Shown: piece by piece, positions 22,482 through 30,613 of the stretch
Numbering within the stretch: the first letter of the stretch is position 1
How the letters are laid out: the number at the start of each line of letters is the position of its first letter
Assembly: GCF_900111685.1 (NCBI RefSeq)
Contig: NZ_FOHX01000017.1
Coordinates: forward strand, 124,001-188,000
Direction of reading: 5' to 3'
Source of the DNA: Nonomuraea wenchangensis
GTDB lineage: Bacteria; Actinomycetota; Actinomycetes; Streptosporangiales; Streptosporangiaceae
Length of the DNA: 64,000 nucleotides
Notes under the pieces: model-generated
Databases searched by the model: none
Told to the model about the DNA's origin: nothing
What the model saw: only the letters and a program-made list of their open reading frames with translations
Translations under genes and position numbers: made by a program

Positions 22482-23567
22482 CTAGGGCCGCGCGGAAAGG
22501 CCGGTGCAGGACCTCAGCGCCGTCCAGTCCGCCAGCGCCTGGCTCTTCGCCGAGCCCGTCATCGGCACCGGGACGCCGCCCTGGATGGTGGCCGGGGTCC
22601 AGCGGTCCTTCAGCACCTTCCTGCCGTTGATGGTGAGCGTCAAGACGCCGGTCCGGCCGGTGGTCGCCGGGTTGGAGTTGTAGAAGACGAAGTTGCCCAT
22701 GCCGTAGTTGACGTAGGCGTTCCCGAGATAGCCCGAGCCGAGCAGGATGTGCGCGTGGCCGCCGACGATGACGTCCGCGCCCGCCTTGACCAGCTTGGGG
22801 GCCAGCGAGAGCTGCGCCTCGTTCGGGCACTTCTGCATCTCGGTGCCCCAGTGCAGGTGGACGATCACGGTGTCGGAGTTCTTGCGCGCCTCACGCACCG
22901 CCCGCAGCAGCGCGGCCTCGTCCTTGGCGGAGGCCAGGCCGCCCTTGTCCGCGGTGGCCGTCCACGCCTGGATGAACTCGGAGTCGAGCACCTGCGTGGC
23001 GCCGATGATCGCCACGCGGTTGCCGTTCACGGTCTTCCTGTACGGCTTGTACGCCTCCGCCGCGTCCTTCCCGATCCCCACCACCGGGAACTTGCTGCGC
23101 TTGATCGCCGCCAGCGAGTCGGCCAGCCCGCTCTCCATGTAGTCCATGCCGTGGTTGTTGGCCATGGAGACGACGTCCACCCCGGCCGACTTGAGCGCGG
23201 TGAACGCGCTGGCCGGCGCGCGGAAGGTGTACTGCTTGCCCGGCGCGGGCGTCCCCGCCGTGGTGATGGCCGTCTCCAGGTTGACCATGGTGAGGTCGGC
23301 CTGGCGCAGGACGTTCGCGATGGGCCCGAGCGCGGTGCGCGGATTCGCCAGCCGGGGCCGCAGGATGCCCTCGAAGTGCACGTCCCCGCCGAACGAGATC
23401 GTGTACGGCCGCCGCTGCGGCGTCGGCTTCTTCGTCGGCGACACCGCCGCCTGCTGGTCCGCCTGCTTGGCCTGCAACTCCTTGTCCGGCGCCGGCGAGG
23501 AGCAGGCGGCCAGTGAGACCGCCGACGCGATGGCGGCGAACAACGGGAGGGCACGGGGGAGTCTCAT
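22482..23567 (-). CDS. CapA-family lipoprotein (metallophosphoesterase fold)
   Basis: A 361-residue exported lipoprotein. The signal ends in lipobox LAAC near residue 20. Then a linker and a CapA/PgsA domain follow with GDVHFEG, NLETAITT, MANNHGMDY, HLHWGTEM and GGHAHILLGSG, the metal-binding histidines and aspartates of this calcineurin-like family. CapA proteins take part in poly-gamma-glutamate or other cell-surface polymer handling; no capB/capC genes are adjacent. The start at ATG 23567 follows GGAAG. It is 41 bases upstream of the EphD-like gene on the same strand. Confidence 0.85.
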   Translation of the reverse strand: MRLPRALPLFAAIASAVSLAACSSPAPDKELQAKQADQQAAVSPTKKPTPQRRPYTISFGGDVHFEGILRPRLANPRTALGPIANVLRQADLTMVNLETAITTAGTPAPGKQYTFRAPASAFTALKSAGVDVVSMANNHGMDYMESGLADSLAAIKRSKFPVVGIGKDAAEAYKPYRKTVNGNRVAIIGATQVLDSEFIQAWTATADKGGLASAKDEAALLRAVREARKNSDTVIVHLHWGTEMQKCPNEAQLSLAPKLVKAGADVIVGGHAHILLGSGYLGNAYVNYGMGNFVFYNSNPATTGRTGVLTLTINGRKVLKDRWTPATIQGGVPVPMTGSAKSQALADWTALRSCTGLSARP

Positions 23568-23774
23568 CTGCCGCACTTCCGCTCGAATCCTGACATTCAG
23601 GGATTGAGCATGCCATGCGGGGGTCATTACCAGGCAAATCGCAGCAATCTGACCATCTCAGGCGCGGCCACGAGACTGCCGGCGCCGGGCCCAGCCACTG
23701 GGGACACGGGCGGACCGCGGGCGAGGACCGTCGACCACGCGCTCACCGCCGCGTGCGACACCCGCTTGCGCAAC

Positions 23775-23809
23775 AAAAAACTGCGCCGCGCGGACCGCGC
23801 GGCGCAGTT
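23775..23809 (-). terminator. strong intrinsic terminator for the XRE/DUF397 transcript
   Basis: AACTGCGCCGCGCGG at 23779-23793 is exactly complementary to 23795-23809, a 15-bp stem with a one-base centre. On the minus strand it is followed by a run of six T (23775-23780 read in reverse). It ends the minus-strand transcript from the gene at 24024-24245. Confidence 0.85.
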
Positions 23810-23842
23810 CTTCCGGGCCTGAGAGCCCGGGGAAAAAGATCT

Positions 23843-23858
23843 GATAAGACGTCTTATC
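23843..23858. promoter_or_regulatory. perfect 16-bp palindrome GATAAGACGTCTTATC
   Basis: The 16 bases read the same on both strands. A close relative, GGTAGGACGTCTTACC, occurs at 60511-60526. The shared core TARGACGTCTTA looks like a dimeric repressor operator. It lies 165 bases downstream of the DUF397 gene, outside any obvious promoter, so its target is unclear. Confidence 0.45.
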
Positions 23859-24023
23859 GTCGGCCGGAGCAAGAGGGGAACAAGCTTGATCATCGGGGGT
23901 GATGATGTGTCATGATGTCCGCGAAAACCGAAGCGGCGGTCCGGAAGGACCCCGCGGGGAGCGGCCCTGCGATGTCGCCGTCATCAACGTCGCCGGGCCG
24001 TTTTCCTTTCTCAGGCGCCGGTC

Positions 24024-24245
24024 TCAGGCGCCGGCGAGCGCCGACAGGTCGAATTCGCCCTCACGGACGCCGGAGGTGAACGCGGCCCACTCGGCAGGAG
24101 TGAACACGAGGACGGGGCCGTCCTGCACCTTGCTGTCACGCAGGGCGACGTTGCCGTCGGACAGGGGCGCGACCTCGACACAGGCGTCTGCGCCGTTGCA
24201 GAAGGTGCTCTTCCGCCAGGCAGCCCTGGAAAGGTGGTTGTGCAT
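24024..24245 (-). CDS. DUF397 domain protein (BldB/WhiJ-partner type)
   Basis: A 73-residue protein that is essentially one DUF397 domain: LSRAAWRKSTFCNGADACVEVA, then VALRDSKVQDGPVLVFTPAEWAAFTSGVREGEFD. In Streptomyces such proteins (BldB-like) occur in pairs with XRE regulators and modulate their DNA binding. It is 54 bases downstream of the XRE gene on the same strand and ends before the strong terminator at 23775. Confidence 0.92.
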   Translation of the reverse strand: MHNHLSRAAWRKSTFCNGADACVEVAPLSDGNVALRDSKVQDGPVLVFTPAEWAAFTSGVREGEFDLSALAGA

Positions 24246-24299
24246 TGTCTCCCCAAATAGCTGAAGGGGCGTCGTTGCCCCTTGTTGAGGTGGTCGTCG

Positions 24300-25163
24300 T
24301 CACCGTCGCCACACCATGGCCTTGTGCTGGATGAGAACGCGGGATTCGTCCTCGTCCAGGGCCTCCGATCTGATGTGCTCGAAGGCCGTCTCGTATCCGG
24401 CCACGCGTTGGAGGTCCTCGACGAAATCGGCAGTGTACAGCTGTTCCAAATAGACGACATCGTCAAATGCCGCGAACTGCAGGTGAATGAAAGTCCCGGT
24501 GTTGACCGGGTGCACCGCGTCCAGGGTCAGGACGTGCAGTTTCACGTGCGGGAGCATGGAGATCTCCAGCAGATGCTCCATCTGCTCGCGCATCACCGAG
24601 TAATCGCCGAAGCGGCGCATCAGCACCGATTCGTCGAGCACGACCGTGAGCCGGCACGGCTCCGTGCGGTGCAGGACGCGACGCTGCCGGTCGAGGCGGG
24701 CCTCGACGCGGCTGCGGACACCGCTGTGCGTGATGCGCGCGATGCCCCGGGTGGCCAGAATGACCTCCCGCGCGTAGTCCTCGGTCTGCAGGAGGCCCGG
24801 CACGATCTGGGGTTCCCAGGATCGCTGGTAGATCGCCTCCGCCTCCAGCCCAAGGAATCTTGTGTACTCCTGGGGCAGGCTTTCTTCGTAATCCTCCCAC
24901 CAGCCGCGCTGCTCCGCATCCCGCAGCAGGCCGATGAGTTCGTCAAGTTTGCCCCCGTCGACGCCGTAGAGCTTCACCAGCGCCCTGATGTCGTCTGCGC
25001 TGGGCATCGTACGGGCGGCCTCGATGCGACTGACCTTGCTGGCCGACCAGCCGAGCTCCTTGGCGGCCTTGGCGCCGGTGAGCTTGTTGCGCTCACGCAG
25101 CAAACGCAGCTCCTGGCCGAGCCGGAGCCTGCGTACCGTCGGGCTGCCCTGCTGCGATGGCAC
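24300..25163 (-). CDS. XRE-family regulator with DUF5753 domain (WhiJ-like)
   Basis: About 287 residues. The N-terminal helix-turn-helix (about 14-70: LGQELRLLRERNKLTGAKAAKELGWSAS, VSRIEAARTMPS) is followed by a DUF5753 domain with YQRSWEPQIVPGLLQTEDYAR, RQRRVLHRTEP, LDESVLMRRFGD, HVKLHVLT and the late FEHIRSEALDEDES. Binds DNA and is probably controlled by the DUF397 partner. The GTG at 25163 has GGAGA seven bases upstream; the longer open frame lacks family similarity. Two TGCAA-N-TTGCA sites lie upstream and could be its operators. Confidence 0.92.
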   Translation of the reverse strand: MPSQQGSPTVRRLRLGQELRLLRERNKLTGAKAAKELGWSASKVSRIEAARTMPSADDIRALVKLYGVDGGKLDELIGLLRDAEQRGWWEDYEESLPQEYTRFLGLEAEAIYQRSWEPQIVPGLLQTEDYAREVILATRGIARITHSGVRSRVEARLDRQRRVLHRTEPCRLTVVLDESVLMRRFGDYSVMREQMEHLLEISMLPHVKLHVLTLDAVHPVNTGTFIHLQFAAFDDVVYLEQLYTADFVEDLQRVAGYETAFEHIRSEALDEDESRVLIQHKAMVWRR

Positions 25164-25249
25164 CGTCCGCTCTCCTTGTCCGGAAGGAAGGTGTAACCGG
25201 CGGGGATCGTTTGGGGGACGGCGTTCGGGGCCGTTCCCACAATCGTACA

Positions 25250-25358
25250 TGCAAGTTGCACAAGCATTGCCACGTGCCCTTGCCGGAAGGCTGTCACGGA
25301 GAGAGCTTAGGAGCAAGGAGAGAACGCGGATCCGATCGGCTCCGTGCAACTTGCACGG
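25250..25358. promoter_or_regulatory. two TGCAA-N-TTGCA operators in the XRE upstream region
   Basis: TGCAAGTTGCA occurs at 25250-25260 and TGCAACTTGCA at 25345-25355; the second is extended to a 17-base palindrome (25342-25358, CCGTGCAA-C-TTGCACGG). They are 95 bases apart, nine helical turns, upstream of the XRE gene (start 25163) and of the small plus-strand genes from 25471. The arrangement suggests repression by the XRE protein, possibly with looping. The stretch 25164-25470 holds no gene. Confidence 0.55.
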
Positions 25359-25470
25359 CAAGTCGCGCGCAAGAAAATCAAAACTTCCGCACGGAAGCTA
25401 TTGCGACCCGCTCACCAGCGGAGGACGATCGTAGGGAAAAGGTTTCTCTACGTGATGAGGAGGGCCGGGC

Positions 25471-25623
25471 ATGACGTCGAATACGCCGCACGCACCGGGC
25501 CTTCCCCGCAGGACCGCGCGCCCGAGCATGCCGGGCCGTCAGCACTCCGGCGGCGTCGCCGCCCCCGAATTCAGCCACGTCATCAGGGAGGCCGCCGGCC
25601 GCAAGGATCGTACGACCACCTGA
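25471..25623 (+). CDS. small basic protein, 50 residues
   Basis: An ATG at 25471 follows a strong GAGGAGGG ribosome binding site and opens a 50-codon frame. The product begins MTSNTPHAPGLPRRTARP and ends VIREAAGRKDRTTT; it is Arg/Pro-rich with a short C-terminal helix. It lies 307 bases upstream of the XRE start on the opposite strand and 200 bases before the next plus-strand gene. No family recognised. It is listed because the initiation site is better than most in this window. Confidence 0.4.
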   Translation: MTSNTPHAPGLPRRTARPSMPGRQHSGGVAAPEFSHVIREAAGRKDRTTT

Positions 25624-25824
25624 CGAGTGCAGCGCCGGCCACCGGCGCACCCCGTGCCCCCGGGCACGAAAAGCCTGACACGAACAAGCCGGGCACAAAA
25701 AAATGCCGGGCCGCGGCTGCCGGCCTGATCCCCGCATATGGGCTGCCACCCTGCGGGAGGAACGGCCGCCAGCCACGGACCGGCGAAGAAGCCACCTCTA
25801 GAAATGCCGCGAAAGGGGTCTTCT

Positions 25825-26040
25825 ATGTACTCACAAGGTATCAAGGGACCTGGCCGAATCAAGTCCCGTATCCGCGAACTCATCGCCTGGACCGACCGCG
25901 AGATCTGCATGGAACCCGATGAGTTCGCCTATCACGTCGGCTGGACGGTGACCAGGACGGGGTTCGGCGCGCGCCGCTACCGTGATCCACGATTCGACCA
26001 GCTCCGCGTGCCCGGCAAGGTGCGTGAGGAGGTGACGTGA
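25825..26040 (+). CDS. small conserved-looking protein next to a mobile-element-type membrane protein
   Basis: A 71-residue basic protein with a helical N-terminal half (IKSRIRELIAWTDREICMEPDEFAY) and a C-terminal RRYRDPRFDQLRVPGK. The ATG has AAAGGGG upstream. The next gene starts one base after its stop, so they form one transcript. The gap 25624-25824 holds no supported gene. I do not recognise the family; its position resembles that of small transfer-associated genes in actinomycete conjugative elements. Confidence 0.65.
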   Translation: MYSQGIKGPGRIKSRIRELIAWTDREICMEPDEFAYHVGWTVTRTGFGARRYRDPRFDQLRVPGKVREEVT

Positions 26041-26041
26041 G

Positions 26042-26692
26042 GTGCCCAGGAACCCACGGAACCAGATCTACCCCGGCTACGAGGACCTGCCCGCCCCCGG
26101 GCGCGGCGGGCTCCTCGTCCGGCTCTGGCGGGCGCGGTCCGAGCTGCTGCTGGCCGCCGCCCTGGGGTTGTTCGCGCTGCTCCTGCTGGGGGCCGTGAAC
26201 GCCGGGCACCTGCTGCCGTTCGCCCTGGTGACCAGCGCGATCTCGGTGCCTGCGGCGGTCACCAGGACCGGCCGCGGCTGGGTCGCCGCCCACTGCTGGT
26301 GCGTGGCCTCCCGGCACCGCCTGCAGCGGGTCTGCCTGGAGACGACCATGCACACGAGGGCCGGGCGCATCCCGCTGATCCTGTGGATCACGCCGACCGC
26401 CACCGGGGAGAAGGCGCTGGTGCTGACGAGGGCCGGCATCTGCGCCGAGGAGTTCGACGCCTACAGCGAGGAGATCGCCGCGGCCTGCTGGGCGCGCGAC
26501 GTGAACGTCTACCGGCACCGTACGCGGGCGCAGTTCGTCGTCGTGGAGATCGTCCGCAGGGACGAGGCGCCCGGCACGTTGTCGCCGGGGCTCGACCGGC
26601 TCTTCGGCCGGCGCGCCTGGGTCTCGCTCCGGCCCGACCTGAAGGAGCCGCCTGATCTGCGCAGACCCGTGAGGGCGGTGCGGATCGGCTAG
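26042..26692 (+). CDS. membrane protein resembling those upstream of FtsK-type transfer genes in AICEs
   Basis: A 216-residue protein. After a Pro-rich cytoplasmic start come one or two hydrophobic helices (about 35-75, LLLAAALGLFALLLLG and FALVTSAISVPAAV), then a soluble domain with RIPLILWITPT, EEIAAACWARDVNVYRH and VVVEIVRRDE. From memory, proteins of this shape precede the FtsK/SpoIIIE transfer gene of integrative conjugative elements, but here the next gene is an unrelated oxidoreductase, so the element would be a remnant. GTG start one base after the previous stop. Confidence 0.7.
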   Translation: MPRNPRNQIYPGYEDLPAPGRGGLLVRLWRARSELLLAAALGLFALLLLGAVNAGHLLPFALVTSAISVPAAVTRTGRGWVAAHCWCVASRHRLQRVCLETTMHTRAGRIPLILWITPTATGEKALVLTRAGICAEEFDAYSEEIAAACWARDVNVYRHRTRAQFVVVEIVRRDEAPGTLSPGLDRLFGRRAWVSLRPDLKEPPDLRRPVRAVRIG

Positions 26693-26782
26693 AAGCCTGG
26701 GGATGCATGGGGCCTTTCCCCAGGGGGCAAGCCTCGGAGACCGCGGGGGCTCCGGGGCTTCCCCATGCGCGCGGCACGCGCC

Positions 26783-26798
26783 AAGATGAGTTCATCTT
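26783..26798 (+). promoter_or_regulatory. palindrome AAGATGA-GT-TCATCTT before the molybdopterin oxidoreductase
   Basis: A perfect 7-bp inverted repeat around GT, centred 27 bases before the start codon and close to where a promoter is expected. It may be the operator of a dimeric regulator. An AGGAG ribosome binding site follows at 26807-26811. Confidence 0.45.
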
Positions 26799-26816
26799 AC
26801 GAACTCAGGAGTCGTG

Positions 26817-29006
26817 ATGACGTCGACCGTCCACCGGACCTGTCCCCTGTGCGAGGCCGTCTGCGGCCTGACGCTCACCCTCGACGAGGGCGGGCACGTC
26901 ACCAGCGTCCGCGGCGACAAGGACGATCCGTTCAGCAAGGGCTTCATCTGCCCGAAAGGGGCCAGCCTCGGCCGGCTCGACGAGGACCCCGACCGGCTGC
27001 GCAGGCCGCTCGTACGCGAGGGCGAGCTGTGGCGCGAGGTCGGCTGGGACGAGGCGTTCGCCGCCGTGCGGGCGGGCCTCGACCAGGTGGGCGACCGCAG
27101 CTCGGTCGCCGTCTACCTCGGCAACCCCACCGCGCACACCATGGCGGGCTCGCTCTACGCCGGGCCGCTGATCAGGGCGCTCGGCACCCGCAACGTCTTC
27201 TCCGCCAGCACCGCCGACCAGATGCCGAAGCACGTGTCGAGCGGCCTGATGTTCGGCTCCCCGATGGCCGTCCCGGTCCCCGACCTGGACCGTACCGATT
27301 ACTTGCTGATGCTCGGCGCGAACCCGCTGGAGTCCAACGGCTCGCTGTGCACCGCCCCCGACTTCCCCGGCCGGCTGAAGGCGCTGCGCCGGCGCGGCGG
27401 CCGGCTGGTGGTCGTGGACCCGCGCCGCACCCGCACCGCCGCGCTCGCCGACGAGCACGTGTTCATCCGGCCGGGTACGGACGCGTACCTGCTGTTCGGC
27501 ATGGTCCACACGCTGTTCGCCGAGGACCTGGTCACGCTCGGCCGCGAGGTCAACGGCCTGGACGAGGTACGCGAGGCGGCCAAGCACTTCCCGCCCGAGG
27601 CCGTCGCCCGGCGCACGGGCGTGCCCGCGGCGGTGATCGAGCGGCTGGCCAGGGAGCTGGCCGCGGCGCGCACGGCCGCCGTGTACGCGAGGATCGGCAC
27701 CTGTACGGCCGAGTTCGGCACGCTGGCCCAGTGGCTCGTGGACGTGCTCAACGCGCTCACCGGCAACCTCGACCGGCCGGGCGGGGCGATGTTCGCCAAG
27801 CCGGCCACCGAGTCCGGCGGGCGGCGGCGGCCGTACGCGACGGGCCGCTGGCGGAGCAGGGTGCGCGGCCTGCCGGAGGCGAACGGCGAGCTGCCGGTGG
27901 CCACGCTGGCCGACGAGATCGAGACGCCGGGCGAGGGGCGGATCAGGTTCCTGCTCACGGTGGCGGGCAACCCCGTGCTGTCGGCGCCCCACGGGGCCCG
28001 GCTGGACGCGGCCTTCGAGCGGCTCGACTTCATGGTGAGCGTGGACCCGTACCTCAACGAGACCACCCGGCACGCGAACGTCATCCTGCCGCCGCCGCGC
28101 GTGCTGCAGTCCGGGCACTACGACTTCGCGCTGCTCGGCTTCGCGGTACGCAACTACGCGCGCTACTCCCCTCCCCTGCTGCCGATGGACGAGCGGCCGT
28201 CCGAGTCCCAGATCCTGGCCAGGCTGGCGATGATCGCCTCCGGCGTGGACGGCACGGAGGGCGACCTCGACGCGTTCGTCATCGACGAGACGCTGCGCAA
28301 GGCCACGGGGACGCCCGGCTCCGGCGTCGAGGGCCGGGACGTGGCCGAGCTGCGCGCCGCGCTGGACGGCCGCGACGGCGGCGAGCGGCGGCTCGACCTC
28401 ATGCTCAGGCTCGGCCCGTACGGCGAGTGGTCCGGCAAGGGCGACCTGTCGCTGCGCAAGCTCCTCGACCACCCGCACGGCCTGGACCTGGGCCCGCTGG
28501 AGCCCCGGCTGGACGAGGTGCTGCGGACCGCCTCGGGCCTGGTCGAGCTGGCGCCGCCGCAGCTCCTGGAGGACGTCGAGCGGCTGCGCGCGAAGCTGGA
28601 GGAGGAGGCGCCGGAGATGGTCCTCATCGGCCGGCGCCATCTGCGCTCCAACAACAGCTGGCTGCACAACGTCGGCCCGCTGGTCGGCGGCAGCAACGCC
28701 TGCACGCTGCAGATCAACCCGGCGGACGTGGCGCGGCTCGGGCTGGCCGGCGAGGCGGTGGTGCGCTCGGCGAAGGGGCAGCTCACGGTGCCGCTGGAGC
28801 CGACGGACACGATCATGCCGGGCGTGGTCAGCCTGCCGCACGGCTGGGGTCACGCGGGCAGCGCGCAGCGTGTGGCCGCCGCGCACGCGGGCGTGAGCGT
28901 CAACGATCTCACCGACGAGAGCGCGGTGGACGCCCCAAGTGGTAACGCAGTGTTCAACGGAGTTCCGGTCACGATTTCACCAACCGGGGTGATCACCGCA
29001 CATTAG
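26817..29006 (+). CDS. molybdopterin-dependent oxidoreductase with N-terminal 4Fe-4S cluster
   Basis: A 729-residue enzyme of the DMSO-reductase/formate dehydrogenase superfamily. Cys9-x2-Cys12-x3-Cys16-x28-Cys45 binds an iron-sulfur cluster. The molybdopterin domains follow (GNPTAHTMAGSLYAGPLIRALGT, LMLGANPLESNGS, VVVDPRRTRTA), and a C-terminal dinucleotide-binding domain has RRHLRSNNSWLHN and LPHGWGHAG. There is no Tat signal, so it is cytoplasmic. The substrate cannot be told: formate, nitrate or another anion are possible, and no redox partner or maturation genes are nearby. GTG 26814 and ATG 26817 are possible starts; spacing from AGGAG favours the ATG. Confidence 0.88.
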   Translation: MTSTVHRTCPLCEAVCGLTLTLDEGGHVTSVRGDKDDPFSKGFICPKGASLGRLDEDPDRLRRPLVREGELWREVGWDEAFAAVRAGLDQVGDRSSVAVYLGNPTAHTMAGSLYAGPLIRALGTRNVFSASTADQMPKHVSSGLMFGSPMAVPVPDLDRTDYLLMLGANPLESNGSLCTAPDFPGRLKALRRRGGRLVVVDPRRTRTAALADEHVFIRPGTDAYLLFGMVHTLFAEDLVTLGREVNGLDEVREAAKHFPPEAVARRTGVPAAVIERLARELAAARTAAVYARIGTCTAEFGTLAQWLVDVLNALTGNLDRPGGAMFAKPATESGGRRRPYATGRWRSRVRGLPEANGELPVATLADEIETPGEGRIRFLLTVAGNPVLSAPHGARLDAAFERLDFMVSVDPYLNETTRHANVILPPPRVLQSGHYDFALLGFAVRNYARYSPPLLPMDERPSESQILARLAMIASGVDGTEGDLDAFVIDETLRKATGTPGSGVEGRDVAELRAALDGRDGGERRLDLMLRLGPYGEWSGKGDLSLRKLLDHPHGLDLGPLEPRLDEVLRTASGLVELAPPQLLEDVERLRAKLEEEAPEMVLIGRRHLRSNNSWLHNVGPLVGGSNACTLQINPADVARLGLAGEAVVRSAKGQLTVPLEPTDTIMPGVVSLPHGWGHAGSAQRVAAAHAGVSVNDLTDESAVDAPSGNAVFNGVPVTISPTGVITAH

Positions 29007-29016
29007 GGTGCTGCGC

Positions 29017-29622
29017 GTGACTATCGCGCCAGAAGAGGACCGTCGCCTGAACGCCCAGATCGCTTTCGCCGTCGAGATCGACAAGTTGAAGCGGATCATC
29101 CGCCGCAACCATCTGATCGACGGCTCCCGCCGGGAGAACACCGCCGAGCACTCCTGGTACGTGGGCACCCTGGCGATGGTCCTCGGCGAGCATGCCCCAC
29201 CGGGGACCGATCTCCAGCGGGTGGTGGCCATGCTGCTGGTGCACGACCTGGTGGAGATCGACGCCGGTGACACGTTCATCTACGACCCGGTCGAGGTGGC
29301 CGCTCAGGCGGACGTGGAGCGGGCCGCCGCCGAGCGCATCTTCGGCCTGCTGCCCGCCGAGCAGGGGGCGGAGCTGCGGGCGCTGTGGGACGAGTTCGAG
29401 GAGCGTAAGACGCCGGAGGCGCGCTTCGCCAAGGCGCTCGACCGGTTCGCCCCGATCCTGGCCAACCATCACACCGAGGGCGGCACCTGGCCGTTGTTCA
29501 AGGTGCGGGCCTCGCAGGTGCGGGAGAAGGTGCGCATCATCGAGGAGGGCTCGCCCACGCTCGGCCGGTACGCCCTGGAGCTGGTCGAGCTCTCCGTGGC
29601 CAGGGGACACCTCGCCGAGTGA
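29017..29622 (+). CDS. HD-domain phosphohydrolase (YfbR/HDDC2 type)
   Basis: About 201 residues. Metal-dependent hydrolase with the HD signature: RRENTAEHSWYVGTLAM, LLVHDLVEIDAGDTF and a later ALDRFAPILANHH. Relatives are 5'-deoxynucleotidases acting on dNMPs. GTG 29008 and 29017 are in frame; TAGGGT at 29004-29009 lies seven bases before GTG 29017 and would make a leaderless transcript, so I chose it. It begins soon after the oxidoreductase stop on the same strand. Confidence 0.88.
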   Translation: MTIAPEEDRRLNAQIAFAVEIDKLKRIIRRNHLIDGSRRENTAEHSWYVGTLAMVLGEHAPPGTDLQRVVAMLLVHDLVEIDAGDTFIYDPVEVAAQADVERAAAERIFGLLPAEQGAELRALWDEFEERKTPEARFAKALDRFAPILANHHTEGGTWPLFKVRASQVREKVRIIEEGSPTLGRYALELVELSVARGHLAE

Positions 29623-29652
29623 TCCCCGTATGCCTGGGGTAGGGGACTTGTC

Positions 29653-30561
29653 GTGAAAGAGACAGTACGCGCCAAACGTCGGCAATTGAGGGGATTCGCC
29701 GGTCCGGTCGCTCTGGCCGATCGGCTTGAGAAGTCGAAGGCCATGGACCGGCCCATCCGTGTGCTGGCCAAGGCCGTACGCACCCGCGTCAAACGGGGCT
29801 GGCTGCGTGACCTGCTGCACGGCGTGCCCATCGGCGAGCCGCTGCACCCGTCGATGGCCTCGGTCACGCTGGGCTGCTGGACGTCGGCGGCCCTGCTGGA
29901 CGCGGCGGGCGGCGATCCGCGGGCGGCGCGGCTGTTGCTGGCCACCGGCATCGCCGGCGCGCTGCCGACGGCGGCGGCCGGGCTGACCGACTGGTCCTCG
30001 CTCCACCTTGAGCAGCAGCGGGTGGGCTTCGTCCACATGGCGGGGAACCTGACCGCGCTCGGGCTGTTCTCCGCCTCGCTGATGCTGCGGCTGAAAGGGC
30101 ACGAGCGGCCGGGCAAGATCTTGTCCTTCACCGGGCTCGGCGTCGGCATGCTGGGCGCCTATCTGGGCGGTCATCTGGCCTACCGCCAGGCCGCGGGGCC
30201 CAACCACGCCCCGCAGGTGGCCCACCTGGTGCCGCTGGGATGGCACGACCTGTGCCCGCTCAAGGACCTCCCCGACGGGCGGCCCGTGGCGCGGCGGCTC
30301 GGCTACATCCAGCTCTTCGTGCTGCGCAGGGGCGAGGCCGTCACCGTGCTCGCCGACCACTGCCCGCACCTGGCCGGGCCGCTCCACCAGGGACGGCTGG
30401 TCATGGAGAACGGCGAGGCGTGCGTGGTGTGCCCGTGGCACGGCAGCACGTTCCGGCTCGACGACGGCTCGGTGCGGCACGGACCTGCCACCGCGCCCGC
30501 GCCCATGTTCGAGACGCGGATCCGGCGGGACGGCACGATCCAGGTGCGGCCCATGACCTGA
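29653..30561 (+). CDS. membrane protein with DUF2231 and Rieske 2Fe-2S domains
   Basis: A 302-residue protein. The N-terminal part (about 55-190) has the DUF2231 membrane helices, opening with HGVPIGEPLHPSMASVT. The C-terminal part (about 200-302) is a Rieske ferredoxin domain with Cys237-x-His239 and Cys260-x2-His263 as cluster ligands. It likely carries electrons at the membrane; the partner is unknown. GTG start 30 bases after the HD gene stop. The molybdopterin enzyme two genes upstream is a possible but unproven partner. Confidence 0.88.
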   Translation: MKETVRAKRRQLRGFAGPVALADRLEKSKAMDRPIRVLAKAVRTRVKRGWLRDLLHGVPIGEPLHPSMASVTLGCWTSAALLDAAGGDPRAARLLLATGIAGALPTAAAGLTDWSSLHLEQQRVGFVHMAGNLTALGLFSASLMLRLKGHERPGKILSFTGLGVGMLGAYLGGHLAYRQAAGPNHAPQVAHLVPLGWHDLCPLKDLPDGRPVARRLGYIQLFVLRRGEAVTVLADHCPHLAGPLHQGRLVMENGEACVVCPWHGSTFRLDDGSVRHGPATAPAPMFETRIRRDGTIQVRPMT

Positions 30562-30576
30562 CCTGAGCTGACGAGA

Positions 30577-30607
30577 TTGACCTGAAGTTAGCTTGAGGTC
30601 CTACGGT
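30577..30607 (+). promoter_or_regulatory. SoxR-type MerR promoter
   Basis: TTGACC (30577-30582) and TACGGT (30602-30607) are separated by 19 bases, the overlong spacing of MerR-family promoters. Between them lies a near-palindrome, 30579-30600, made of GACCTGAAGTT and AGCTTGAGGTC. This closely follows the SoxR box core CCTCAAGTTAACTTGAGG. The -10 is six bases from the ATG at 30614, so the transcript is leaderless. Predicted activation by redox-active compounds through SoxR. Confidence 0.75.
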
Positions 30608-30613
30608 CGTGCC

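Noticed and set aside
26805..28886. 693-codon open frame on the minus strand opposite the molybdopterin oxidoreductase
   Set aside because: High-GC antisense shadow; the product is low-complexity Arg/Gly/Val/His-rich, while the plus strand encodes a full enzyme with all motifs. Similar shadows oppose hppA (41209-43482 +), acs (61655-63568 -) and the permease/proC/PRODH stretch (5179-7668 +).
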